A stretch of 27,271 bases of DNA from assembly GCA_035527715.1 (NCBI GenBank), contig DATKZY010000173.1:1-27271 (forward strand). Reading direction: 5' to 3'. A model generated the notes under the pieces. That model searched no databases. It saw nothing but the letters and a program-made list of their open reading frames with translations, and was not told the origin of the DNA. Both the position numbers and the translations under genes were made by a program. The DNA comes from DSUN01 sp035527715 (GTDB lineage: Bacteria; Planctomycetota; PUPC01; DSUN01). Of this stretch, positions 5,807-12,864 are shown piece by piece. Each line of letters opens with the position of its first letter. Positions within the stretch are counted from its first letter, which is position 1.

Positions 5807-8800
5807 TCACTTCGCCTCCGGCTTGGGGGTCTTGGGGGCGCTGCCGCGGCGGGCGACTTCCTGGAAGTAGCGCTTGATGAGGGGGCGGTATTCCTCGGGG
5901 CCGAGGTCGCTGGCGGCCTGGAGGATCTGGTCGCGGAGTTCGCCGGGGAGGCGTGCCCAGTCCTCGAGCTTGATGCCGAGTTCGCGGAGCTTGGACTCGG
6001 AGAGGTCGGTGGTTTGGACGCCGGTGCCCTGGGTGGGGTTGCCGCGGCTGTTGGGGTGGGGCTGGTTCATGAGGCTTCCGCCGGAGGCCATCGCCTGGGC
6101 GTTGGCCTGGGCGGCCATGGCCGACATCTGGCCCGCCGCTTGTGTGGCGGCCATCCCGGATTGCGACGCGGCGGCCTGGCTGGCGGAGCCATAGGCTTGT
6201 GCCATCTGGCCGGGTGTGCCGGGGGCCGGGGTGGCGGGGGCTCCCTGCGGCTGTCCCTGTGCCGCTGCGGCAGCCTGGCCGAGGGATTGGCCGAGGGCCT
6301 CGAGCGCGTTCGCCGCCGCGCTCATCGCCTGGGCAGCGGCCTGCTGCGCGGGTGCCGCAGCACCGGGGGAGGGGGCGCCCGGCGAGGGAGCGCCCGGCGA
6401 AGGGGCACCGGGCGAGGGAGTGCCCGGCGAAGGGGTGCCGGGCGAAGGGGCACCGGGTGAGGGGGCGCCTGGCGAAGGGGCGCCGGGGGAGGGGGCGCCG
6501 CCCTCGCTCGGCTGGCCCTGAGAGGGCTGCCCCTGTTGCCCGGCGGCCTCGGCGAGTTGTCCCGCAGCGGCGTTTGCCTGGTCCTGAGCTTGGCCGAGTT
6601 CGTTCGCGGCGGTCCCCGCTTCGGATTGCGCCTGGCTCCCGGCGCCCATCTGCTGGGCGCGTTGCTGGAGCGCGCCGGCGGCTTGGGCGAGGTCGCCCGC
6701 GCGTTCACCGAGGGCGGCCTGCTGCTGAGCGGCAGCGGCCACGGGGTTCTGAGCGGCGAGGCCCTGCATCTCACGGGCGAGTTGCTGCTGCCGTTCGGCG
6801 AGGCCCGACGCTTGTTGGGCGAGCTGAGCGGTCGCGCCCTGATCCCCGGCGGGAGGGTTCCCCTGCTGGGCGCCGCCCTGCGGATTTTCGCCACCCGGCT
6901 GCTGGCCCTGGTTCTCGCCGCTGGCTTGCGCCTGTTCCCCGCCTTCGGCATTTCCTTGCGGTGTGCCGCCGGCTTCGGCTCCCTTCGGAGCTGCGTTTTC
7001 ACCACCTGCTTGGGCCTGTTCTCCGCCCTTGGCATTTCCTTGCGGTGTGCCGCCGGCTTCGGCTCCCTTTGGAGCTGCGTTCTCACCACCTGCTTGGGCT
7101 TGTTCTCCGCCCTTGGCGTCTTCCTGTGCGCCGCCCTGTTCTCCTGCGGCTTCGCCGCCCTTGGGAGCGGCGTTCTCTCCGCCGGGTGGGGCTTGCTCGC
7201 CGCCTTGGGGGTTCGCGGCCTCGCCGCCGGCTTGGGGTTGTTCCCCACCCTGGGGATTCTCCTGGGGGGCGCCTTGGGGCTGGCCGCCGAGGGGTTGTGC
7301 GGCGGCGGCCTCGAGGCGGTTCGCGAGTTGGTCGAGCTGCCTGCCCGCCTCTCCGGCGGCCTTGGCGGCCTCGCCGATCTGGTTGTTGTCGAGGGCCTTC
7401 GCCGCCTCGCCCGCCGCCTCGGCGGCCTTGTTCTGGACGCCATCGGCCTGGGGCGCGACGTTGTCGACGTTCTGCGCGAGCTCCCCCGCCTCCCTGGCGA
7501 CTTCTCCCTGCTCGGCTCGGAGTCGCTCCATCTGGCCCTGGGCGTGTTCGCCGGCGAGTTGTTGGCGCTGTTCCGCGAGGGCCTGGGTCTGTTCGCGGAG
7601 TTCGCCCTGGCGTTTCGCGAGGTCGGCGACCTGTTGCGCGTTCTGGGGCGCTCCCTGTTGGCCGGGTTCTCCACCCTTCGGCGCTGCCTGTTGGCCGGCC
7701 TCGCCGCCCTTGGGGGCGCCCGCTTCGGCCCCGGGCTGCTGGCCTTGGGCCATCTGCTGCGCGGCCTGGTTCAGAGCGGCCTCGGCGGCTGCCTGGTTCT
7801 TCACGGCCTCGCCGAGGGCGCCGGCCTGGATGTCCTTCGCGGCCTCGCCCATCGGCTGGGCCTGGGGCTGGCTGGCAGCGCCGGCGGCGGCGTCCTGGGC
7901 GAGAGCCTGCTGCTGCTTGGCGAGCTCGCCGAGGGCCTTATCCACTTGCTGGATCTTGGCGAGCTGGTCGTTCTCTTTCGCCAGGGCCTGCTGTTCCTGG
8001 GCCATGGCGCGGGCCTCTTTGGCCATCTCGGCCGCGGCCGCCTGGTCGGCCTTCAGGGCGGCCTCGACGCCGCCCGGTGTGTCCTTGAGCATCTCAGCCA
8101 TTTCTTTGGCGAGGGCCTCCTGCGCCTTCCGCCACTCCTCGGGCGTCATGTTGGCCTCGGCCGCCTTGGCCGCGTCGGCCGCCTCCTGGGCCAGGCGCTC
8201 CTTGGCCAGTTCCGCCTCGCGCTGGGCCATCTCGTTCATCTCGATGGCCTGGCGCACGACGTCGGAGACCGGCTCGACCTGCTTCATCAGCTCCTCGACC
8301 ATTTTGATCGAGCGGTCAATCAGGCGGTCGGTCTCTCGGGCCAGCATGCCGCGGCGTTCGGCCTCCTCGGCCAGCTTGGTCTGGCCCGCGAGGTTTTCGG
8401 CCTTGGCGATATGCTCGTCGGCCAGCTCCTTGACCTTCTCCCCCAGCTTGTCGAAGTACCCGCCCTCCATCTCCTGGGCGACTTTTCGCGCCGTGGAGTC
8501 GGCCGACGCCAGGTCCTTCCGCATGTCGTCAATGCGTTTCTGGTCCTTCTCGCGCGGCTGCGGGTGCTGCGGCAGGCTCTCCTTGAGGTGTTCGGACTCT
8601 TTCTTCGCGGCCTTGAGGTCGCGCTTCACCTTCTCGAGGGTCTCCTTGAGCTTCTTCTCCTGGTCCATGAGCTGGGCGACGGCGAACGACGGCGCCTTCA
8701 CGTCCAGCTCGATGCGATAGAGGTCCGACAGCCCGTGGTGCGGCCCCTTGAACTCCTTCGGGCAGTTGTCGGTGGCCCGGAGCTGGAAGGTCACGTACTT

Positions 8801-10297
8801 GGCGTTCCGCAGGTCCATCGCCCCGAGCTGGAGCGCGGTCTCGCCGGCCACGGCGCGCGTGAGCTTCTTCGCCTCCTTGGGCAGCGCGAGGGACTTCGAC
8901 GGCCTTCCGCGGCCATCCACCTCGATGAGCAGCTCGGCGCTGGCCAGCCCGATGTCGTCCTCGATCGTGTAGGCGATCGGCAGCGGGGCGTTCGGCGGCA
9001 GCCGCAACTGCTTCGCCACGGGCTGGATCACCGCCACGGTCGGCGGCGTGTCGGGCGCCACCTCGATGCTGTGCTCCGCGGTGGAGCTTTCGAACTTATG
9101 CTCGTCCACCAGCTTCAGCGTCCACTTCCCCGCCAGCTCGGCGCCCAGGGTCATGCGGCACACCACGGCCGGCTGCTCGCCCGTCCGCACCAGCTCCGTC
9201 GTCACGAGCGGCTCGCCCTTCGCGTCGGACGGCACGGCCCCGTTGATGAGCATTTGCGCCGACGCCATGGGCTTATTCGTCCGCGCCGTCAGGGTCACAC
9301 GCGTGCCGGGCAGCGCCTTGATGTCGCCCTCCGCCTTCGCCTGCGTCACCGGCTCCTTCCGCGTGTAGCGGGGGAACTCGTAGCGCACGTCGAGCTGCTC
9401 GACGGCCGGCTTCGGCACCACCGTGGCCGCGTAGAACGAGCTGAGCGCGTCGCCGGCGTGGACGCGGTAGCGGAACGACGCGGTGGCCGGCGGGCAGGTG
9501 ACCGCGAACCGCGGGCTCGCGTCGCCGCCCGAGTAGAGGAGCGCCATCTCCGAGGCGACCTCCTCGCCGCCGGGCTCGGCCCAGCGCAGGAAGGCCTGGC
9601 GAGCGCTTCGCCGCGGCACCTCGACCTCCACGTGCAGCGGGTAGCCCTCGAGGATCACGCAGTCGCCCGGGCTCACCACCAGGTCGCGTGCCCGCAGGTT
9701 GGGCAGGTTGATGAAGGGCGCGGTCGCCCGCGTGAGCAGGAACCGCGCCTTGTCGGGCCACAGCACGAACACCGTGGCGAAGATCGCCGCCACGAGTGCC
9801 GCCACCACGAGATACGGCCTGGCCGCCCGCAGCGTGACCTCGCGCCGCGGCTGGAGCCCCCGCGCGCTATCCGCCGCCTGCACCACCAGCGCGCGAATCA
9901 ACTCGTCGGACCCGCGCAACTCGGGCGCATCCTTGCTCGTCAACAGCTCGACCGCCGAGCTGATCCGCTCCTGAAGCTCGGGATGATGCGCCTCGATGGC
10001 CCGTGCCGTGCCCGTCAGCGTGAAGCTGTGGGCCAGCGGCCGCACCAGGAACCACGCCGCCGCCAGCGCCGTCAGGCCATAGGCCGACAGCGTCAGAGCC
10101 CAGCGCGTCGTCAGCGAGAACAGCGTCACCGACGCATCAATCGCCATCACGGCCAGGAGCGAGCCGATGGCCGTTGCCGCGATGGCGCACACGCCCCGCA
10201 GCACGATCAGCCAGCGCACCCGGCGGATCAGCCGCGTCAGCTTCTCCACGATTGCCTGGGGAATCACACCGGCCGCACCGAGCGCCGCGACCTTCAT
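5807..10297 (-). CDS. Giant membrane protein with coiled coil and Gln/Ala-rich repeats (DUF4175-like)
   Basis: The 1496-aa protein has three predicted membrane helices near 30-52, 66-86 and 161-180. A region of beta-sandwich-like sequence follows (about 190-530), including PGDCVILEGYPLHVEVEV. Next come a long charged Lys/Glu coiled coil (about 540-780), a Gln/Ala/Gly-rich low-complexity part with two internal tandem repeats, and a folded-looking C terminus containing a LREL/LEDWARLPGELRDQIL helix. The layout resembles DUF4175-type proteins found in planctomycete gene sets with MoxR, vWA and DUF58 proteins; those genes are not in this window. AGAGGA lies 6 nt before the ATG. The coupled prenyltransferase-repeat gene follows. 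A structural envelope role is an inference. Confidence 0.85.
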   Translation of the reverse strand: MKVAALGAAGVIPQAIVEKLTRLIRRVRWLIVLRGVCAIAATAIGSLLAVMAIDASVTLFSLTTRWALTLSAYGLTALAAAWFLVRPLAHSFTLTGTARAIEAHHPELQERISSAVELLTSKDAPELRGSDELIRALVVQAADSARGLQPRREVTLRAARPYLVVAALVAAIFATVFVLWPDKARFLLTRATAPFINLPNLRARDLVVSPGDCVILEGYPLHVEVEVPRRSARQAFLRWAEPGGEEVASEMALLYSGGDASPRFAVTCPPATASFRYRVHAGDALSSFYAATVVPKPAVEQLDVRYEFPRYTRKEPVTQAKAEGDIKALPGTRVTLTARTNKPMASAQMLINGAVPSDAKGEPLVTTELVRTGEQPAVVCRMTLGAELAGKWTLKLVDEHKFESSTAEHSIEVAPDTPPTVAVIQPVAKQLRLPPNAPLPIAYTIEDDIGLASAELLIEVDGRGRPSKSLALPKEAKKLTRAVAGETALQLGAMDLRNAKYVTFQLRATDNCPKEFKGPHHGLSDLYRIELDVKAPSFAVAQLMDQEKKLKETLEKVKRDLKAAKKESEHLKESLPQHPQPREKDQKRIDDMRKDLASADSTARKVAQEMEGGYFDKLGEKVKELADEHIAKAENLAGQTKLAEEAERRGMLARETDRLIDRSIKMVEELMKQVEPVSDVVRQAIEMNEMAQREAELAKERLAQEAADAAKAAEANMTPEEWRKAQEALAKEMAEMLKDTPGGVEAALKADQAAAAEMAKEARAMAQEQQALAKENDQLAKIQQVDKALGELAKQQQALAQDAAAGAASQPQAQPMGEAAKDIQAGALGEAVKNQAAAEAALNQAAQQMAQGQQPGAEAGAPKGGEAGQQAAPKGGEPGQQGAPQNAQQVADLAKRQGELREQTQALAEQRQQLAGEHAQGQMERLRAEQGEVAREAGELAQNVDNVAPQADGVQNKAAEAAGEAAKALDNNQIGEAAKAAGEAGRQLDQLANRLEAAAAQPLGGQPQGAPQENPQGGEQPQAGGEAANPQGGEQAPPGGENAAPKGGEAAGEQGGAQEDAKGGEQAQAGGENAAPKGAEAGGTPQGNAKGGEQAQAGGENAAPKGAEAGGTPQGNAEGGEQAQASGENQGQQPGGENPQGGAQQGNPPAGDQGATAQLAQQASGLAERQQQLAREMQGLAAQNPVAAAAQQQAALGERAGDLAQAAGALQQRAQQMGAGSQAQSEAGTAANELGQAQDQANAAAGQLAEAAGQQGQPSQGQPSEGGAPSPGAPSPGAPSPGAPSPGTPSPGTPSPGAPSPGAPSPGAPSPGAAAPAQQAAAQAMSAAANALEALGQSLGQAAAAAQGQPQGAPATPAPGTPGQMAQAYGSASQAAASQSGMAATQAAGQMSAMAAQANAQAMASGGSLMNQPHPNSRGNPTQGTGVQTTDLSESKLRELGIKLEDWARLPGELRDQILQAASDLGPEEYRPLIKRYFQEVARRGSAPKTPKPEAK
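6362..6499 (-). repeat. 15-bp coding tandem repeat, nine PSPGA units
   Basis: Nine consecutive units encode PSPG followed by A or T within the giant membrane protein. Third-position differences between units show that the array is not a fresh slippage product. It probably forms an extended Pro-rich linker, and unit number could vary between strains. Confidence 0.9.
6940..7123 (-). repeat. 84-bp coding tandem repeat (28-aa unit)
   Basis: Two nearly identical 84-bp units (for example the words at 6949 and 7033) and part of a third encode a 28-residue module containing GGEQAQAGGENAAPKG. Near identity at the DNA level indicates recent duplication. More diverged copies of the module continue on both sides. 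Confidence 0.85.
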
Positions 10298-10310
10298 GAG
10301 GTTTCCTCTT

Positions 10311-10344
10311 CTCGTCCTCGTCGTCGTCCTCGTCGTCGTCGTCG
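10311..10344. repeat. Trinucleotide (gtc/ctc) tract in the leader of the giant gene
   Basis: About eleven triplets of cgt/cct type run uninterrupted just upstream of the ribosome site of the 1496-aa gene; on its coding strand they read GAC/GAG. The tract lies in the presumed 5' untranslated region, where length change could alter expression. Confidence 0.75.
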
Positions 10345-10643
10345 AACCCCGCCGTGCGGGACTCGTCCCCGAGGGCTACGACCTGGCCCGAGCGATCTGA
10401 GGGCGCGGCTCCCAACGACGATGGACCCTGGGGCGAGAGCCCCGGGCCGGAGTCGCGCCTCCGTCTCCCACGTGGGACTTCAGGCAACTGCCCCCATTCT
10501 AGCCCTCGCCTCCAGGCAATGCAAGCCCCTGGCCCCCCGCGCAAGGCCCGGACTCGTAATACTTTGTAAGCAACGTAAGGCGACGGCGCGGCGGCGCAGC
10601 AGGCGAGGGCGCTCACGCCAGCCGTGAACCCAACCCAGAGCCC
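10345..10643. other. Intergenic region between divergent genes
   Basis: This region separates the minus-strand giant gene from the plus-strand HTH operon. I see no convincing ORF or RNA gene. A short AT-rich patch near 10556-10577 could hold a -10-like TATTAC on the minus strand, but it has no good -35 partner, so no promoter is called for the giant gene. Confidence 0.5.
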
Positions 10644-10675
10644 TTGACAAGCGCCCCTGACTGTTGTATTATAAT
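10644..10675 (+). promoter_or_regulatory. Sigma70-type promoter of the HTH-ImmA operon
   Basis: A perfect -35 TTGACA (10644-10649) is followed after 17 nt by TATTAT (10667-10672). An overlapping perfect TATAAT at 10670-10675 would give a 20-nt spacer. Transcription would start near 10679, about 25 nt before the HTH ATG at 10704. The AT-rich box stands out in this GC-rich DNA. Confidence 0.8.
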
Positions 10676-10681
10676 AACAAC
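10663..10681. promoter_or_regulatory. Candidate operator palindrome over the -10 box
   Basis: GTTGTATTATAATAACAAC contains a perfect ATTATAAT palindrome flanked by GTTGT and ACAAC, offset by one base. It covers the -10 element of the operon whose first gene is an Xre-type HTH protein. That is the classic place for an autorepressor to bind; binding is an inference. Confidence 0.55.
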
Positions 10682-10703
10682 GGGAGAGGTAGGGGGTTAT
10701 GAC

Positions 10704-11066
10704 ATGGGACAGTTCGGTGACCTCTTCAAGCAACGGCGCCTCGCCTTGGGCCTGTCGCTAAGGCAGTTCTGCCTCGAACACGGCCTTGACCCTGGCAACA
10801 TCAGCAAGCTCGAGCGCGGTCGTCTCGCCCCCCCACAACACGACAAGCTCGAGGAATACGCCCGCCTCCTCGGCCTCCAGAGCGGCACCGACGACTGGTA
10901 CCGCTTCTTCGACCTCGCCGCCGCCGAAGCCGGCCGCATCCCCCGCGACATCATGACCGACGAGCAGGTCGTCGAGAGACTCCCCCTCCTCTTCCGCACC
11001 CTCCGCGGCGAGAAGATCCCCGACGAGCAGCTCGACGAAATCGTCAGGAAGGTGAAAGGGGCATAG
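10704..11066 (+). CDS. Xre-family HTH transcriptional regulator
   Basis: The 120-aa protein has an N-terminal Cro/CI-type helix-turn-helix at about residues 5-62 (FKQRRLALGLSLRQFC, then GNISKLERGRLAPP as recognition helix and cap), followed by an acidic helical tail of about 55 residues. I chose the ATG at 10704 because AGGGGG lies 7 nt upstream; an upstream ATG-like extension would run through the promoter. It precedes an ImmA/IrrE metalloprotease by 3 nt, a pairing seen in ImmR-ImmA switches and in Xre-COG2856 toxin-antitoxin-like modules. It likely represses its own promoter through the palindrome at 10663-10681 and is cleaved or inactivated by the partner. Target and inducer are unknown. 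Confidence 0.9.
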   Translation: MGQFGDLFKQRRLALGLSLRQFCLEHGLDPGNISKLERGRLAPPQHDKLEEYARLLGLQSGTDDWYRFFDLAAAEAGRIPRDIMTDEQVVERLPLLFRTLRGEKIPDEQLDEIVRKVKGA

Positions 11067-11069
11067 TCA

Positions 11070-11717
11070 TTGGACGAGTTCCCCATCGCCTACCTGTCCT
11101 ATGAACACCTGCGCGAGCGCGCCGCCGCATTTCTTGCACAGCACCACCCGTCCGGAACCATCCCCGTCCCCATTGAGGAGATTGCGGAGGCCAAGCTCGG
11201 GCTGGACATCGTCCCTGTCCCCGGCCTCCAGGACGCTCTGCGCAGTGACGACTACGGGGTCGTGGGCTTCCTCACCAGTGACCTCAAAGAGATACACGTT
11301 GACGAGTGGATCTGGAAGCACCGCTACAACCGGTATCGCTTCACCATCGCCCATGAGATCGGGCATCTTATCCTTCATCGTGAACTCTACGAGAGCAGGC
11401 GGTTCGACTCGATCCACACCTGGAAGATGTTCATCAACAGCATTCCCGACGAGGTGCACGGCTGGTACGAATGGCAGGCATACGCTTTCGCAGGACTTGT
11501 CCTCGTGCCGGGGAAGCCCCTTCGCACCGCGGTGACGAACCATCTCGCCCGTGTCGCTGACCGCCTCAAGCAGGAGAACATCCCCATCGCCGCTGTGCGC
11601 GACACAGTCTGGGACATCGTCATCGACCTTGTCGCCAAGCAGTTTGAGGTCTCGGCGGACGTGATCCAGAGGCGGGTCGAGAAGGACTCGCTGAGCGAGG
11701 AGTTGCTGCCCGGGTGA
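11070..11717 (+). CDS. ImmA/IrrE-family zinc metallopeptidase
   Basis: The 215-aa protein contains the zinc motif HEIGH at 95-99 (H95, E96, H99) and a third-ligand glutamate at about E134 in YEWQAYAFAGLVLVP, the usual arrangement of COG2856/DUF955 proteases. These enzymes cut a cognate Xre-type repressor, here probably the gene 3 nt upstream. The start is a TTG at 11070, with AAAGGGG about 9 nt before it; there is no ATG nearby. The helical C-terminal part (about 160-215) is typical. It overlaps the next small ORF as GTGA. The HTH-protease pair controls phage excision, stress response or toxin expression elsewhere; here the downstream PIN-like gene suggests a toxin-antitoxin-type module. Confidence 0.92.
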   Translation: MDEFPIAYLSYEHLRERAAAFLAQHHPSGTIPVPIEEIAEAKLGLDIVPVPGLQDALRSDDYGVVGFLTSDLKEIHVDEWIWKHRYNRYRFTIAHEIGHLILHRELYESRRFDSIHTWKMFINSIPDEVHGWYEWQAYAFAGLVLVPGKPLRTAVTNHLARVADRLKQENIPIAAVRDTVWDIVIDLVAKQFEVSADVIQRRVEKDSLSEELLPG

Positions 11718-11854
11718 TCGTGGCAGCGCTTGTGTGGGCCAGCTATCGCCCGGAGCAATTCCTGTCGCGCGTCGGCACACTCCTCGGCAGCAGCAGGACG
11801 CCACACGTCCTGCTTCCGGTCCCGCTCGCGGACGTCTCAGGGGGTCAGCAGTGA
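11714..11854 (+). CDS. Small ORF of 46 codons linking the protease and PIN-like genes
   Basis: A GTG at 11714 overlaps the ImmA-like stop as GTGA, and its TGA at 11852-11854 overlaps the next gene's GTG as GTGA again. GAGGAG lies about 11 nt upstream. The peptide begins MIVAALVWASYRPEQFL, with a short hydrophobic N terminus and a Pro-rich, uncharged tail; I recognise no family. Exact 4-nt overlaps at both ends are the main evidence that it is translated. It could be a small regulatory or antitoxin peptide, or only a coupling ORF that carries ribosomes to the PIN-like gene. Comparison with related cassettes would decide. Confidence 0.5.
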   Translation: MIVAALVWASYRPEQFLSRVGTLLGSSRTPHVLLPVPLADVSGGQQ

Positions 11855-12333
11855 TAGAACTCGACCTGGACGAGGCGTTGGGGAGACCACGGTGCCCGTC
11901 CTGCCGCTCGGCGCGAATCCGCCCAGTCGATATCCAGGGCGGCAAGCGCCTGCTATTCGACTGCCCGACCCGCCACTGCGGCTGGAGGGCGCAGGCCCCG
12001 TTGCCCACGATCCGCAAGAAGATCATATACCTGGATACATCCACAGTTTCTCATATCGCGAGGGCACTGCTTCGCAATGACACTCCATCGCCATGGATTG
12101 GCCTGTACGACACGCTCAGAAGGGCAGCGGCAGAGGAGGTGATCTCCTGCCCCGCTTCACCATCTGTCGAGGCAGAAGCAGACCTCTCACAACTCTCCGG
12201 CCAGATCAGGGAGGTCGCCAGGGAACTGTGCGACCCGGGCATGAAGACTGAGCTGGGAGTCCAGCAGAGTTCGGGGGACAGCTTACTTGAATCCTGCGCC
12301 CGAGGAGCGGCTCGGGGCAGGTCGCGGGGCGGC

Positions 12334-12358
12334 CTTCGGCAAGGCTCAGGGCAGGCTT
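12334..12358. repeat. REP-type dispersed element (cttcggcaaggctcagg...)
   Basis: The word cttcggcaaggctcagggc followed by aggctt is a variant of the widely dispersed CTTCGACAAGCTCAGGGCAGGC repeat known from many environmental bacterial genomes. Its minus-strand translation ALSLAEG/ACPEPCRR is its usual false-protein signature. It lies just past the point where the PIN-like gene loses coding character. Confidence 0.65.
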
Positions 12359-12401
12359 CGGCCCAGCCGACGGATTGCGCGTGCATGCCTGCACGCCCTA
12401 C

Positions 12402-12490
12402 CGGCTCCTATCCGTGCCCATCCGTGGCATCCGTGGTTGCCTTCTGCGCTGCGTGCTCTCTTGTCCGCCTCTGCGGCCTCTGCGTGAGAT
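12402..12490. repeat. Degenerate short tandem repeats (catccgtgg, cctctgcgg)
   Basis: Consecutive variants of catccgtgg (about 12408-12436) and of cctctgcg (about 12470-12486) form a degenerate array of a style also seen at 195-225. It occupies the broken tail of the PIN-like gene and holds no recognisable coding sequence. Confidence 0.55.
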
Positions 12491-12528
12491 CTTCCTTGTA
12501 TGGGGTCACACCTTCGGGGCTGCGTGAC

Positions 12529-12625
12529 AGGCGCGAATGGCGTGGAGGTAAGGCGACTGCTCACCCACCAGGCAAAGGAGAGGACCGCCTTCAGGCGGCG
12601 GCGCCCTGTCTTCACGCCATTCGTG
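12529..12625. repeat. Imperfect inverted repeat in the non-coding stretch
   Basis: The segment around cgaatggcgtgga near 12534-12546 returns as its reverse complement in tcttcacgccattcg near 12609-12623, with flanking partial matches and about 40-60 nt between. A smaller gccttcaggc hairpin lies inside. It may be part of a small non-autonomous element; no gene is seen from 12490 to 12864. Confidence 0.4.
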
Positions 12626-12660
12626 ACCGGCGCCGTGGCCGGCGAGCCGCCGAATCGGAT

Positions 12661-12689
12661 TTGCTATTCGTCGCGGGATCGGATAGGAT
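12661..12689 (+). promoter_or_regulatory. Possible promoter of the DEAD-box helicase
   Basis: TTGCTA (12661-12666), a 17-nt spacer and TAGGAT (12684-12689) each match the sigma70 boxes at four of six positions. A start near 12696 would leave a leader of about 169 nt; long leaders are common for cold-induced helicases. The match is weak. Confidence 0.3.
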
Positions 12690-12864
12690 AGCGGCACGAG
12701 TGAATTGTTGGTTGGGAAACATTGTGTAGACAGAGGCCTAAGCCGTCGAAGACGCGGTCTGGTTGATTCCCGCCGTTCGGTAATCCCCCTCGCTGGCTCG
12801 TCTCTCCGCCCACCCTCTGCCCCCCCGACCGGTGTGGTGTCTCTCTTTTTCGTGAGGTAGGTGT

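Larger units (their letters stand above)
11851..12729 (+). pseudogene. Zinc-ribbon plus PIN-like protein, truncated by repeats
   Basis: From the GTG at 11851 (AGGGGG 6-7 nt upstream) the first 140 or so residues look like a real protein. A zinc ribbon has C15, C18, C38 and C43; a PIN-like start follows with KKIIYLDTSTVSHIARA (D62) and VISCPASPSVEAEADLS around 98-113. PIN nucleases are the toxins of many modules, and PIN-like genes do follow HTH-ImmA pairs. After about 12285 the sequence turns into REP-type and short tandem repeats. The frame stays open to 12729 only by chance and encodes an Arg/Ser/Pro-rich tail, so the later catalytic Asp residues of a PIN domain are missing. The product is probably inactive. 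Confidence 0.65.

Noticed and set aside
6362..7123. CRISPR array
   Set aside because: Units are in-frame coding repeats of 15 and 84 bp with no spacers; no cas gene is present.
6536..10627. Very long open frame on the plus strand, antisense to the giant membrane protein
   Set aside because: The minus-strand frame has membrane helices, coiled coil and coherent repeats with a good ribosome site; the plus frame is Leu/Gly/Arg/His-rich mirror sequence caused by high GC.
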